64,000 nucleotides of DNA from Rhodobacteraceae bacterium UBA6796 (GTDB lineage Bacteria > Pseudomonadota > Alphaproteobacteria > Rhodobacterales > Rhodobacteraceae), in the NCBI GenBank assembly GCA_002452815.1, contig DKFM01000003.1, positions 186,001 through 250,000 on the forward strand, written 5' to 3'. Under the pieces are notes generated by a model. The model made no database searches, was not told the origin of the DNA, and saw only the letters and a program-made list of their open reading frames with translations. The position numbers and the translations under genes are program-made. Shown here one piece after another: positions 1-9,842 of the stretch (position 1 is the stretch's first letter; every line of letters starts with the position of its first letter).

Positions 1-14
1 ACGGGCGGACGGGG

Positions 15-683
15 ATGCTTGTCGAGATGAACGAGGCGCTGGAAAAGGCAACCAGGGAACAGGTCGGCCTGCTGCGCAGCTTCGAGGCGCTGCAATCGAT
101 CCCCAACAACATGCGCATCGTCGCCTCGCGGCTCGAGCCTTCGGGCGGCCCCGTCTCGGCGATTTCCGAGAATTACAAGGCGTCGTCGCTGGTCATCTCG
201 GACCGTCTGCGCAGCTTTGTCGCGGGCAAGGGAAACCTGTGCGACCAGATGTCACGAGAGGTTGCGCGGGCGTTGTTTCTGCTGGGCTGTGGCCGGGTGA
301 TCGCCGAGATGAACCGCAACTTCGCGCATGTGCGGCCCGTCGAAGGCATCGACTGGGAGGTGGAGCGCGAATTGCTGGCGCGGCTGGAAAGCTCCTGTGC
401 GGCAATGGCGCGCGATGCGATGCTGCAGGCGGCGGAACTTGCAACCGCCCTCAACCGCGCCAGTGCGGAAATCCGACGTCAGATGCTGGGGCTCGATACG
501 ATCCGCGTTCTGGGCCGGGTGGAATGCGGCCGGATGCGCGACACCAACGGCGGGCTTTCTGCCACGATCGACCAGCTGGATTCGTTTCATGCCGACATCA
601 AGGCGCGCCTCGAAGCGATCATGCGCCTGTCTGAAGTGATCGGCACCGCGATGACGAACTATCTGCGGGTCGAATTGCGTTGA
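15..683 (+). CDS. MCP-like helical protein, possibly 5'-truncated
   Basis: This 222-codon reading frame has no stop in the 14 bases before its first ATG, so it may continue upstream of the window. The product is almost entirely helical and lacks membrane segments. Residues about 29-50 (IPNNMRIVASRLEPSGG followed by SAISENY) resemble the hairpin tip of the methyl-accepting chemotaxis signalling domain, where LALNA-IEAARAGE-G is usual. I infer a degenerate chemoreceptor-like or sensory coiled-coil protein. I do not recognise a named family. It converges with tlpA, leaving 6 bases between the stop codons. Function is unassigned. Confidence 0.6.
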   Translation: MLVEMNEALEKATREQVGLLRSFEALQSIPNNMRIVASRLEPSGGPVSAISENYKASSLVISDRLRSFVAGKGNLCDQMSREVARALFLLGCGRVIAEMNRNFAHVRPVEGIDWEVERELLARLESSCAAMARDAMLQAAELATALNRASAEIRRQMLGLDTIRVLGRVECGRMRDTNGGLSATIDQLDSFHADIKARLEAIMRLSEVIGTAMTNYLRVELR

Positions 684-689
684 ACGCAC

Positions 690-1232
690 TCACCCGTCGA
701 TCACGGCCTGCAGCAGTGCTTTCGCCTCGGGGGCATCCCAGGCCGCCTCGCCGATCAGCCGGGCGACCTCGTTTCCGTCGGCATCCAGAATCACGCTGAC
801 TGGCAGGCCGACCACACCCATCGCGCGGGCAATATTCTGGCGTTCGTCCTTGAATTTTGGCAGGCTGCTCACACCGGCCTCGGCAAAGAACTTCTCGATT
901 TTCGGCAGCGGGTTACGCCCGGTCGCCAGGGTAACCACCTGAAACGCCTCGCCGCCCATATCGGCCTGCAACCGTTCCAGCGCCGGCATCTCTGCGCGGC
1001 AGGGGGCGCACCAGGTGGCCCAGAAGTTCAGCAGCACGACCTTGCCGCGAAACTCGGTCAGGCTGCGTTCGGCGCCGGTTTCGTCGACGAACGGCAGGGC
1101 GGGTGTCGGCAGCGGTTCTTCGTAGACCACCAGCTTGCGCATGTCGCCCGCCTTCAGCGCCTCCAGATCGGCGGCGGCGGCGGCATTTGCACTGAGCCCA
1201 AGGGCCGTATAAAGGACGAGAAACCGTAGCAT
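690..1232 (-). CDS. tlpA: TlpA-type thioredoxin-like thiol:disulfide oxidoreductase
   Basis: The 180-residue protein has an N-terminal hydrophobic export or anchor segment (residues 1-21, ending in an Ala-rich stretch) and a TlpA/ResA thioredoxin fold. The active site WCAPC is at residues 74-78 and a cis-Pro-containing GLPVS loop lies near the C-terminus. Such proteins reduce periplasmic disulfides, for example in apocytochrome c or in copper-site proteins. I chose the ATG at 1232 because GGAGG sits just upstream and the peptide then begins with a signal-like segment. A longer frame back to 1364 would overlap argH. It is divergent from argH, with only 25 bases between the starts. Confidence 0.85.
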   Translation of the reverse strand: MLRFLVLYTALGLSANAAAAADLEALKAGDMRKLVVYEEPLPTPALPFVDETGAERSLTEFRGKVVLLNFWATWCAPCRAEMPALERLQADMGGEAFQVVTLATGRNPLPKIEKFFAEAGVSSLPKFKDERQNIARAMGVVGLPVSVILDADGNEVARLIGEAAWDAPEAKALLQAVIDG

Positions 1233-1257
1233 TTTGCCTCCGACAAAGGGCCAGACC

Positions 1258-2658
1258 ATGACCGACAGCAAGGATAAAGCCTCCAACGCGATGTGGGGCG
1301 GGCGTTTCGCCGCAGGACCGGACGCGATCATGGAGGCGATCAACGCCTCGATCGGATTCGACAAGCGGCTTTATGCCCAGGATATCCGCGGCAGCCGGGC
1401 CCATGCAGCGATGCTTGCCGCACAAGGCATCATCAGGGATAGCGACGCCGAGGCGATCCGGGAAGGGCTTCTCACGGTCTTGTCAGAGATCGAGGCCGGA
1501 AACTTCCCGTTCCGCACCGCGCTGGAAGACATCCACATGAATGTCGAGGCGCGGTTGAAGGAAGTCATCGGTGAACCGGCGGGCCGGTTGCACACGGCGC
1601 GTTCGCGCAACGATCAGGTGGCGACCGACTTCCGGCTGTGGGTGCGTGACCAGTGCGATGCGGCGATTGCGGGGCTTGACGCGCTGATCCGGGCGATGCT
1701 GGGCCAGGCTGAGGCGGGCGCCGATTGGGTGATGCCGGGCTTCACCCATCTGCAGACCGCGCAGCCGGTGACCTGGGGCCACCACATGATGGCCTATGTG
1801 GAAATGTTCGCGCGGGACAAATCGCGCTTCGAGGATGCGCGCAAGCGGATGAACGAATGCCCGCTGGGCGCGGCCGCGCTGGCCGGCACCGGCTTTGCCA
1901 TCGACCGTTTTGCCACTGCCGCGGCGCTGGATTTCGACCGCCCGATGGCCAACAGCCTTGATGCCGTGTCGGATCGCGATTTCGCGCTGGAATTCCTGTC
2001 GTCGTCGTCGATCTGCGCGGTGCACCTGAGCCGCCTGGCCGAAGAACTGGTGATCTGGTCCTCGGCGCAGTTCCGGTTCGTCGCGATGTCGGACAAGTGG
2101 TCGACTGGCTCCTCGATCATGCCGCAAAAGCGCAACCCCGATGCTGCCGAGCTGATCCGCGCGAAAATCGGCCGGATTCTGGGGGCGACGGTGGCGCTGT
2201 TCACGGTGATGAAGGGGCTGCCGCTGGCCTATTCCAAGGACATGCAGGAAGACAAGGAACAGGTCTTCGATGCGGCCGACAGCCTGATGCTGGCGCTGGC
2301 CGCGATGGCGGGGATGATCGGCGATCTGACCGTCAACACCGACAAGCTCGAGGCCGCAGCCTCGAGCGGCTTTTCCACCGCGACCGATCTGGCCGACTGG
2401 CTGGTGCGCGAGGCGGGCCTGCCGTTCCGCGATGCCCACCACGTCACCGGCACGCTGGTGGCGATGGCCGAGGCGAAGGGCTGCGATCTGCCCGATCTGA
2501 GCCTGACCGAGATGCAATCGGTCAATCCGGCGATCAACCAGGAAATCTATTCGGTTCTGGGGGTTCACAACTCGGTCGCCTCGCGGCAATCTTACGGCGG
2601 CACCGCACCCGATCAGGTGCGCGCCCAGATCGCCCGCTGGAAGGAACGCCTTGCGTGA
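1258..2658 (+). CDS. argH: Argininosuccinate lyase
   Basis: The enzyme splits argininosuccinate into arginine and fumarate, the last step of arginine synthesis, in the cytoplasm. The 466-residue product has the fumarase/aspartase-superfamily signature [12 protein letters not shown] at residues 284-295, which carries the mobile catalytic loop, and the early family motif MWGGRF. Length is typical. An in-frame TTG at 1234 would add eight residues, but the ATG at 1258 matches the usual N-terminus and leaves room for a promoter between it and tlpA. Its stop overlaps the GTG of a small lipoprotein gene (GTGA), so downstream translation is probably coupled. Confidence 0.97.
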   Translation: MTDSKDKASNAMWGGRFAAGPDAIMEAINASIGFDKRLYAQDIRGSRAHAAMLAAQGIIRDSDAEAIREGLLTVLSEIEAGNFPFRTALEDIHMNVEARLKEVIGEPAGRLHTARSRNDQVATDFRLWVRDQCDAAIAGLDALIRAMLGQAEAGADWVMPGFTHLQTAQPVTWGHHMMAYVEMFARDKSRFEDARKRMNECPLGAAALAGTGFAIDRFATAAALDFDRPMANSLDAVSDRDFALEFLSSSSICAVHLSRLAEELVIWSSAQFRFVAMSDKWSTGSSIMPQKRNPDAAELIRAKIGRILGATVALFTVMKGLPLAYSKDMQEDKEQVFDAADSLMLALAAMAGMIGDLTVNTDKLEAAASSGFSTATDLADWLVREAGLPFRDAHHVTGTLVAMAEAKGCDLPDLSLTEMQSVNPAINQEIYSVLGVHNSVASRQSYGGTAPDQVRAQIARWKERLA

Positions 2659-2807
2659 AACTCGTCCCGTTGCTTGCCCTGGCCCTGATGGCCGCCTGCA
2701 CGAACCCCAGCCTGAATGCCGGTATCGGGATTTCGGCCTCCGGCGTGCGGGTCTATCCGTCGGTTTCGGGCACGGTGGGCGGCGCGACCGTTTCGGTGTC
2801 GCCATGA
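2655..2807 (+). CDS. Small lipoprotein (50 aa), coupled to argH
   Basis: A GTG start overlaps the argH stop by four bases (GTGA). The product opens [19 protein letters not shown], a short signal peptide with lipobox L-M-A-A-C, so the mature lipoprotein is only about 35 residues. The remainder is Gly/Ser/Val-rich ([17 protein letters not shown]) and has no recognised domain. The tight overlaps on both sides, and a lipobox in the right place in such a short frame, make it a real gene. It was easily missed because a longer wrong-frame extension runs through argH. Function unknown, probably envelope-associated. Confidence 0.72.
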   Translation: MKLVPLLALALMAACTNPSLNAGIGISASGVRVYPSVSGTVGGATVSVSP

Positions 2808-2899
2808 TCCGCGCGGCATTGATCGCGGGTCTGCTGGCGCTGGCGGCCTGCGGGGTCGACGGGCCGCCGGTGCCGCCCGATCAGGTTCAGGCGCGCTGA
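2804..2899 (+). CDS. Tiny lipoprotein (31 aa)
   Basis: The ATG overlaps the stop of the preceding lipoprotein gene (ATGA). The peptide is a signal segment ([17 protein letters not shown], lipobox L-A-A-C) followed by only about 15 residues rich in Pro and Asp (VDGPPVPPDQ). It resembles the very short LptM-like lipoproteins found beside lysA or argH in proteobacteria, but this is a resemblance and not a proven match. The gene order argH, this lipoprotein, lysA agrees with that reading. The mature part is too short for an enzymatic domain. Confidence 0.65.
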   Translation: MIRAALIAGLLALAACGVDGPPVPPDQVQAR

Positions 2900-2903
2900 C
2901 GCC

Positions 2904-3170
2904 GTGTCCGGGCTGCGCCTGAGCTACCTTCTGGCCGCTTTGCTTGCTGCGGGGTTTGCGGTTGCCGACGGGGGCTTGCCCGCTTGGGCAGGGCTGACGG
3001 CGGCACCCGCACTGGTCTGCGCGGGTGTGGCCTTCGTGTTGTGGGTGCTGGCCGAAGTCATGGTGCGGCGCAACTGGATTGCGCTTGTGGTGTTGCCCGT
3101 CGGCCTGTTACTTGGGCTCGGCCCGGCCTTGCCGCTTTACCTTTTCATTCGCACCCGGAAGATCAGCTGA
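2904..3170 (+). CDS. DUF2834-like small membrane protein
   Basis: The 88-residue product starts at a GTG four bases after the preceding stop. It is nearly all hydrophobic, with three predicted membrane helices: about residues 6-20, 28-50 and 58-80. It ends with a short basic tail (IRTRKIS). It resembles the DUF2834 group of small integral membrane proteins, whose function is unknown. Its stop overlaps the ATG of lysA (TGATG), so it is part of a tightly packed argH-lipoprotein-lysA operon. Confidence 0.68.
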   Translation: MSGLRLSYLLAALLAAGFAVADGGLPAWAGLTAAPALVCAGVAFVLWVLAEVMVRRNWIALVVLPVGLLLGLGPALPLYLFIRTRKIS

Positions 3171-4435
3171 TGGACCATTTTCTGTATCGTGACGGCGTCC
3201 TGCATGCCGAAGACGTGGCGATCCCCGAGATTGCCGCCGCCGTCGGCACGCCGTTCTATGTCTATTCGACCGCCACGCTGGAACGCCATTTCAAGCTGTT
3301 CGATGATGCCCTGGCGGGCACCGATCATCTGGTCTGCTTCGCGATCAAGTCGAATTCCAACCTGGCCGTGTTGCGGGTGCTGGGCAATCTGGGCGCGGGC
3401 ATGGATGTGGTTTCGGGCGGCGAATACCTGCGCGCGAAAGCGGCCGGTGTGCCGGGCGATCGCATCGTGTTTTCGGGCGTGGGCAAGACCCGCGACGAAA
3501 TCCGCATGGTCCTGCAAGGCGGCATCCGGCAGTTCAATGTCGAAAGCGAGCCGGAACTGCGCGCGATTTCCGAAATCGCCAGCGAGCTGGGCCTGAGCGC
3601 GCCGATCGCGCTGCGCGTAAACCCCGATGTCGATGCCAAGACGCACGAGAAAATCGCGACCGGCAAATCCGAAAACAAGTTCGGCATTCCGATTGCCAAG
3701 GCCCGCGCGGTCTATGCCGAGGCGGCCGCGCTGCCCGGTATCGCGGTGGTCGGTGTCGACGTGCATATCGGCAGCCAGCTGACCGAACTGGCGCCGTTCG
3801 AGGCCGCCTTCACCAAGGTGCGCGAACTGACGCTGGCGCTGCGTGCGGATGGCCACGCCATTACCCGCCTTGATCTGGGCGGGGGCTTGGGCATCCCTTA
3901 CGAACGTTCGAACTCGGCGCCGCCGCTGCCGGTGGAATATGCCGGGGTCATCAAATCCGTGCTGGGCGATCTGGGCTGCGAGATCGAGATCGAGCCCGGG
4001 CGCCTGATTTCGGGCAATGCCGGGATCATGGTCAGCTCGGTGATCTATCTCAAAGAGGGCGAGGGCCGCGATTTCCTGATCCTCGACGCGGCGATGAATG
4101 ATCTGGTGCGCCCCTCGATGTATGGCGCGCATCACGACATCATCCCGGTGATCGAACCCGCGCCGGGGACCGAGGGGCAGCCCTTCGACATCGTGGGCCC
4201 GGTCTGCGAAACCGGCGATACCTTTGCCAAGGCGCGCGTGATGCCACCGGTGGGCCCGGGCGATCTGGTCGCGTTCCGCTCGGCCGGGGCCTATGGCGCG
4301 GTGATGTCGTCGGAATATAACTCGCGCCCGCTGATCCCCGAAGTTCTGGTCAACGGGGATCAATTCGCTGTCATTCGGGCACGTCCGAGCTTTGAGGAAA
4401 TGCTGGGCCGCGATAGCATCCCGGAATGGCTCTGA
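3170..4435 (+). CDS. lysA: Diaminopimelate decarboxylase
   Basis: A PLP-dependent alanine-racemase-fold decarboxylase that converts meso-diaminopimelate to L-lysine in the cytoplasm. The 421-residue protein carries the PLP lysine in CFAIKSNSN (K60), the HIGSQ motif, the phosphate-binding LDLGGGLGIPY and the C-terminal catalytic GPVCETGD (Cys near residue 346). Length is normal for the family. The start at 3170 overlaps the previous stop; a long upstream extension in the same frame overlaps the small membrane gene and is rejected. It sits downstream of argH in an apparent amino-acid biosynthesis operon. Confidence 0.97.
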   Translation: MDHFLYRDGVLHAEDVAIPEIAAAVGTPFYVYSTATLERHFKLFDDALAGTDHLVCFAIKSNSNLAVLRVLGNLGAGMDVVSGGEYLRAKAAGVPGDRIVFSGVGKTRDEIRMVLQGGIRQFNVESEPELRAISEIASELGLSAPIALRVNPDVDAKTHEKIATGKSENKFGIPIAKARAVYAEAAALPGIAVVGVDVHIGSQLTELAPFEAAFTKVRELTLALRADGHAITRLDLGGGLGIPYERSNSAPPLPVEYAGVIKSVLGDLGCEIEIEPGRLISGNAGIMVSSVIYLKEGEGRDFLILDAAMNDLVRPSMYGAHHDIIPVIEPAPGTEGQPFDIVGPVCETGDTFAKARVMPPVGPGDLVAFRSAGAYGAVMSSEYNSRPLIPEVLVNGDQFAVIRARPSFEEMLGRDSIPEWL

Positions 4436-4468
4436 CGCATATGCCGCGCCCGGGGCCGGAAAGGACCG

Positions 4469-6991
4469 ATGCTGCATCGCACGCGCCCCAAACCTGCCAC
4501 GCCGCTTGACGCGCTGGCCCGTCCGATCGCGCTGACCCGGGCGGGGATGGTGCTGGAACGGGCCTTGCGCGCGTTCTGGCCTGCGCTGTCGGTGCTGGCG
4601 CTGATGTTGGCGGCGCTTGCCTTCCGGTTGCCAGATGTGATGCCGCAGCTTTGGCTGCGGGGCGCAGCGGCGGGCGTGCTGCTGGTGCTGATCGTCACGC
4701 TGGGGCTGGGTCTGCGGCGGTTCCGCTGGCCTGCACGGGCCGAGGCGATCGCGCGTCTGGACATGACCCTGCCGGGCCGCCCGCTGACCGCGCTGACCGA
4801 TCAAATGGCTCTTGGCGGGCAAGATCCTGCCACGCAGGCCCTGTGGGCCGCGCATTTGCGCTGCATGGCCGAGCGTGCCGCGGGCGCGCGCCCTGTTGCC
4901 CCCACCCCCGACCTGTCGCGCCGCGATCCCTTTGCCCTGCGGCTGAGCGCGCTGACCGCGCTGGTGGTTGCGCTGCTGTTCGGCGCGCCTGCGCGGATGC
5001 TCGACCCGGGGGCGAGCATGGGCGGCGCTGGCCCGGCCGAGGCGGCGATGGGCCCCAGTTGGGAAGGCTGGGCCGAGCCGCCGCGCTATACCGGCAAGCC
5101 GGGGATCTATCTCAACAGTCTGACATCGGATGACCTGGCCGTGCCCGAGGGCACGCGCCTTGCCTTCCGCTTCTACGGTGCCCCGGGTGCGATAGATTTC
5201 GACGAAACGGTGTCGAGCCCGGCGGCACAGCCCCTGGCCGAGGCCGCAGCGGATGTGCAGCGGCGCGATTTCGATGCCGTGCGATCCGGCGTGATCGAGA
5301 TCGGCGGCGCGGCGGGGCGGCGTTTTGCGGTGACGATCCTGCCCGATGATGCGCCAGGCGTCGAACTGGTCGGTCTGGCCGAGCGGCGCGCCGACGGCAA
5401 GCTGAGCCAGCCGTTCCATGCCACCGACGATTACGCGGTCACGGCGGGGCGGGCCCGGATCACGCTGGATCTGGCCGCCGTGCCGCGCCGCTACGGGTTG
5501 GCGCTGCCGCCAGAGGCGCGCAACGATCTGGTGTTCGACCTGCCGCTGCCGATTTCGGGCAATCGCGCGGATTTCACCGATGCGCTGGCCGAAGACGCCG
5601 CAAAACACCCCTGGGCCAACCTGCCCGTCCGCCTGACGCTGGAGGTCGAGGACGGGCGCGGCCAGACCGGCACGACGGGGGCGCAAAGCCTTGATCTGCC
5701 GGGGCGGCGGTTTTTCGATCCTCTGGCGGCCAGCCTGATCGAGGCGCGGCGCGATCTGCTGTGGTCGCGTGACAATGGCCCGCGCGTGGCGCAATGGTTG
5801 CGCGCCGTGGTCAACCGCCCCGAGGGCTTTGTCACGCGCCCCGGGATGGCGGGTCTGATCACGCTGGTGTCGCGCCGGATCGAGGCGGCGCCACTGACGC
5901 CCGAAGTGCGCGACGAACTGGCCGAAGACCTGTGGCAGATGGCCGAGATGCTGGAAGATGGCGGGCTGGCCGATGCGCTGGCCGCGATGCAGCAGGCGCA
6001 GCAACGGCTGTCCGAGGCGATCCGCAACGGCGCCTCGAAGGACGAGATCGCCAAGCTGATGGCCGAACTGAAAGAGGCCACCGACCGCTACATCCAGATG
6101 CTGGCCGAACGCGCAGAGGCACAAGAGGAAGGCCCGCAGTTCGGGCGCGAACAGCAAAGCCAGCAGATCACCGGCGACCAGATCCAGCAGATGATGGATG
6201 AGATCCAGCGGCTGATGGAAGAGGGCCGGATGGCCGAGGCGCAAGAGTTGCTCGATCAACTGGCGCGGATGATGGAAAATCTGCAGGTCCAGCAGGGGCA
6301 GGGCGGTCAGGGCGACACGCCCGGCGGCAAGACGATGCAGGATCTGGCCGACACGCTGCGCGATCAGCAGCAACTGTCGGATGACGCCTTCCGCGACATG
6401 CAGGAAGGGCCGTCGCAGCGCGGCAATCAGGGTGGCGCGCAGGATCAGGCGCAGGAGCCGCAGGACGGCGGCCAAAGTCTGGCGGATCGTCAGCGCGCGC
6501 TGCGCAAGGAGCTTGGGCGCCAGCAGGGGCTGATGCCGCGTCTGGGCAACGAGGCGGGCGATGCCGCGCGCCAGCGGCTGGATGATGCAGGCCGCGCGAT
6601 GGACGAAGCCGAGCAGGCGTTGCGCGACGGGGACACCGGGCGCGCGATCGACCGGCAGGCCGATGCGATCGAAGCGCTGCGCGAGGGCATGCGCAATCTG
6701 GGCGAGGCCTTCGCACGCGAACAGGGGCGTCAGCAGGGCCAGCCGGGGCAACAGGGCGCCGAGCAGCAAGGCCAGGCCGGCGGTCGCGGATCGCGCGAGT
6801 TGCCGCGTGATCCGCTGGGCCGCAATCTGGGCGATGGCGGGCGTCTTGGCGCGACCCAGAACATGCTGCAGGGCGAAGACATCTATCGTCGGGCGCGCGA
6901 TCTGCTTGATGAAATCCGGCGCCGTTCGGCCGAACGGCTGCGCCCCGAGGCGGAACTGGACTATCTGCGCCGTCTGCTGGATCAGTTCTGA
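4469..6991 (+). CDS. TIGR02302-family (DUF4175) low-complexity membrane protein
   Basis: The 840-residue protein has two N-terminal hydrophobic segments (about residues 31-52 and 62-78), a third near residue 160-175, a central beta-rich region and a long C-terminal half very rich in Gln, Glu, Asp and Arg, with many Q-Q and G-Q runs (about residues 560-770). This layout is that of the alphaproteobacterial TIGR02302 family, whose role is unknown; an envelope-associated function is plausible. It follows lysA by 33 bases with an AAAGGA ribosome site. The lysA-TIGR02302 order is, as I recall, common in Rhodobacteraceae. It converges with the zinc-ribbon gene. Confidence 0.85.
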   Translation: MLHRTRPKPATPLDALARPIALTRAGMVLERALRAFWPALSVLALMLAALAFRLPDVMPQLWLRGAAAGVLLVLIVTLGLGLRRFRWPARAEAIARLDMTLPGRPLTALTDQMALGGQDPATQALWAAHLRCMAERAAGARPVAPTPDLSRRDPFALRLSALTALVVALLFGAPARMLDPGASMGGAGPAEAAMGPSWEGWAEPPRYTGKPGIYLNSLTSDDLAVPEGTRLAFRFYGAPGAIDFDETVSSPAAQPLAEAAADVQRRDFDAVRSGVIEIGGAAGRRFAVTILPDDAPGVELVGLAERRADGKLSQPFHATDDYAVTAGRARITLDLAAVPRRYGLALPPEARNDLVFDLPLPISGNRADFTDALAEDAAKHPWANLPVRLTLEVEDGRGQTGTTGAQSLDLPGRRFFDPLAASLIEARRDLLWSRDNGPRVAQWLRAVVNRPEGFVTRPGMAGLITLVSRRIEAAPLTPEVRDELAEDLWQMAEMLEDGGLADALAAMQQAQQRLSEAIRNGASKDEIAKLMAELKEATDRYIQMLAERAEAQEEGPQFGREQQSQQITGDQIQQMMDEIQRLMEEGRMAEAQELLDQLARMMENLQVQQGQGGQGDTPGGKTMQDLADTLRDQQQLSDDAFRDMQEGPSQRGNQGGAQDQAQEPQDGGQSLADRQRALRKELGRQQGLMPRLGNEAGDAARQRLDDAGRAMDEAEQALRDGDTGRAIDRQADAIEALREGMRNLGEAFAREQGRQQGQPGQQGAEQQGQAGGRGSRELPRDPLGRNLGDGGRLGATQNMLQGEDIYRRARDLLDEIRRRSAERLRPEAELDYLRRLLDQF

Positions 6992-7012
6992 CCGAACCCC
7001 GCAATCCGCGCG

Positions 7013-8128
7013 TCAGGTGTCGGGTTTTTCCTGCACGCTGACGATGATCGCCTGCAATTGCGCGTCCAGCCAGATCCGGCCACGGTCCACCGTGTTGACA
7101 TAGGACGACAGGGCAGGGGTCAGCGCGGGGGCGATCTGCACCAGCCGCGGCGCGGTTGCATAGACGGTCATCGCCGCGATCCCCAGCGTCAACACCGACA
7201 CGAACCCGAGCCGGAACCCCGAGCGTTGCCGCGCAAGCGTCTGCGGCGCATCCTTGGCGGCGGCATGCTCTGCCCGGTCCGAGGTGGCACGCAGGGTCGA
7301 GTTGATCTCTTCGATGTCCGGCAGCCGTTCGCGGCGCGACACCTGCGGTGCGGCGGGTTCGTCCTCGCCGTCGTCATGCAGATGGGCGACGCGGTCGGCG
7401 GCAGGCGCGTCCTCGGTCGTTTCGGAGGCACGTTGCAATGCGGCCAACTTGGCGGCGGCACGGCTTGCGGCGCGGCTGGCCGCGGGCTCCAGGTTCAACT
7501 CTTCCTGGGTTTCAAGCGTGCTGCCCTCGGCCCGGCGGGCCGCGGCCTCGCGCTCGGCCTCTTCGCGCAAGATTGCGAGCAGGCTGTCGTCGAGCGCGCG
7601 GCGCGGTGTGCTGCCCGCCGCAGGCGCGGGGGCAAGGCCGGGGCCATCGTCACTGGCCTGCGTGGATGGCGGTTGAACCGGCGCCGGGGGGGCTTGGGCG
7701 GCCACCATCGCCGCCACAGTGGCGGTGATCGTGTCATCTCTGCCGTCGTCTTCCGCGTCTTCCTGCGCTGCGGTCGGGGGCTCCGCCGGTGGCGTTGCGG
7801 GGGTGCCTTCCTCGGTCAGGTCCTGAGCGGGCGGGGGGGCTTCTGCCACCGCCTCCTCGGTCTCGGGCGGTGTTTCATCCGGAGGCGCGTCGGCAAAGGC
7901 GGTCGTGAGGGCGTCGGGGGCGGTTGCCATCGGCGCGTCGGCGGGAACTTCCCACTCCTGCGGCTCGGGGGCGATCGTCTGGGCGGCGGCTTCGGCCTGC
8001 AGCATCAGCGCACTGGGCTGAAACCATGTCTGCCCGCAGTTCGAACATTGCACATCGCGGCCTGCGTCGGGGATGACGCTTGCATCAACCTCGTATTGCG
8101 CGGCGCAATTCGGGCAGATCAGCCGCAT
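7013..8128 (-). CDS. MJ0042-type zinc-ribbon protein with C-terminal membrane helix
   Basis: The 371-residue protein opens with a zinc ribbon (MRLICPNCAAQYEVD), with cysteines at 5, 8, 28 and 31 as in the MJ0042/zinc_ribbon_5 family. A long acidic, Ala/Pro-rich, probably disordered region (about residues 45-290) follows, then one membrane helix near residues 309-326 and a short tail. The family is common in alphaproteobacteria near cell-division genes and its role is unknown. The start at 8128 is preceded by a GAGG site, and a longer in-frame extension to 8251 has no such support. It is divergent from ftsE, 146 bases away. Confidence 0.85.
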   Translation of the reverse strand: MRLICPNCAAQYEVDASVIPDAGRDVQCSNCGQTWFQPSALMLQAEAAAQTIAPEPQEWEVPADAPMATAPDALTTAFADAPPDETPPETEEAVAEAPPPAQDLTEEGTPATPPAEPPTAAQEDAEDDGRDDTITATVAAMVAAQAPPAPVQPPSTQASDDGPGLAPAPAAGSTPRRALDDSLLAILREEAEREAAARRAEGSTLETQEELNLEPAASRAASRAAAKLAALQRASETTEDAPAADRVAHLHDDGEDEPAAPQVSRRERLPDIEEINSTLRATSDRAEHAAAKDAPQTLARQRSGFRLGFVSVLTLGIAAMTVYATAPRLVQIAPALTPALSSYVNTVDRGRIWLDAQLQAIIVSVQEKPDT

Positions 8129-8274
8129 CCCATTCCTCACCCTCAGACCCTCGATCGCCGATCTGGCAATTCTCTTGCGCATGTTGTAGCAAGCGCCAAA
8201 CCAATATCCAAGGGTTTGCGTTGTCCGGGCGGGGTCTGTCTGCTCAAACACTCACCAGATGAAGGGGCTGCGCA

Positions 8275-8942
<668 letters not shown>

Positions 8943-8946
<4 letters not shown>

Positions 8947-9842
8947 TGCGCGCGCTGCTGGCCCTGTTTCCCGCCGATCTGAGCGGTGCCGACCGGGTGG
9001 TGCCACCCACCGGCTTCACCGCGCGGCTGACCTTGCTGACTGCGGCGGCGATGGCGTTTCTGGCGGTGTTTGCGCTGGCGCTGTCGCTGGCGACCGGGCG
9101 GCTGGCCGAGCGCTGGTCCGAGGCGCTGGCGCGTTCGGCCACGATCCGCATTTCCGCGCCGGCCGAGCAGATGCAGGCGCAGACCCGCGCAGTGCTGGAG
9201 GTGCTCGCGACGACGCCGGGCGTGGCCAGCTATCGCGCGCTGGAAAGTGCCGAGATGGAGGCCCTGCTGCAGCCCTGGTTCGGTCCCGATCTGCCGATCG
9301 ACAGCCTGCCGCTGCCGCAACTGATCGAACTGACCGAGACCAGCGCCGGGATGGATGCCGAGGGGCTGCGGCTGCGGCTGTCGGCCGAGGCGCCCGGCGC
9401 GGTGCTGGACGATCACACGCGCTGGCGGCGTCCGCTGGTGTCGGCCGCGGGGCGGCTGCGGCTGCTGGGGCTGTTGTCGCTGGTGTTGATCGGCAGCGCG
9501 ATGGCGGGAATGATTACGCTGGCCGCGCAGGCGGCGCTGGCCGCCAATGTGCAGGTAATCCGGGTGCTGCGACTGGTCGGTGCGCGCGACGATTTCATTG
9601 CCGGGGCCTTCGTGCGCCGGTTCACGGTGCGCGGGCTGGCGGGCGCGGCCCTGGGCACGGTGCTGGCGATGCTGGCCGTCGCCGCGCTGCCCGCGACGGA
9701 TGAGGCCGGCGGTTTTCTGACGGGTCTGGGCTTTGCCGGTGCCGGCTGGCTCTGGCCTCTGGTTGTTCCGCCGCTTGCGGCTGCCGTGGCCTGGCTGGCC
9801 ACCCGCGCGGCTGCGCTGCGCATGTTGAAGGGAATTCGCTGA
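8943..9842 (+). CDS. ftsX: Cell division protein FtsX (ABC permease)
   Basis: The 299-residue membrane protein has one N-terminal helix (about residues 30-52), a periplasmic domain of about 110 residues and three C-terminal helices, the FtsX topology. The central helices lie in AGRLRLLGLLSLVLIG and nearby. It overlaps ftsE by four bases and its stop overlaps the next ATG (TGATG). With FtsE it forms a mechanotransducing complex at the divisome that regulates cell-wall hydrolases. Assignment rests on topology, length and gene order. Confidence 0.93.

Noticed and set aside
3137..6769. A 1210-codon open frame on the minus strand across lysA and the TIGR02302 gene
   Set aside because: It is antisense to two well-supported genes, its product is His/Arg/Gln-rich without domains, and long antisense frames are expected at this GC content.
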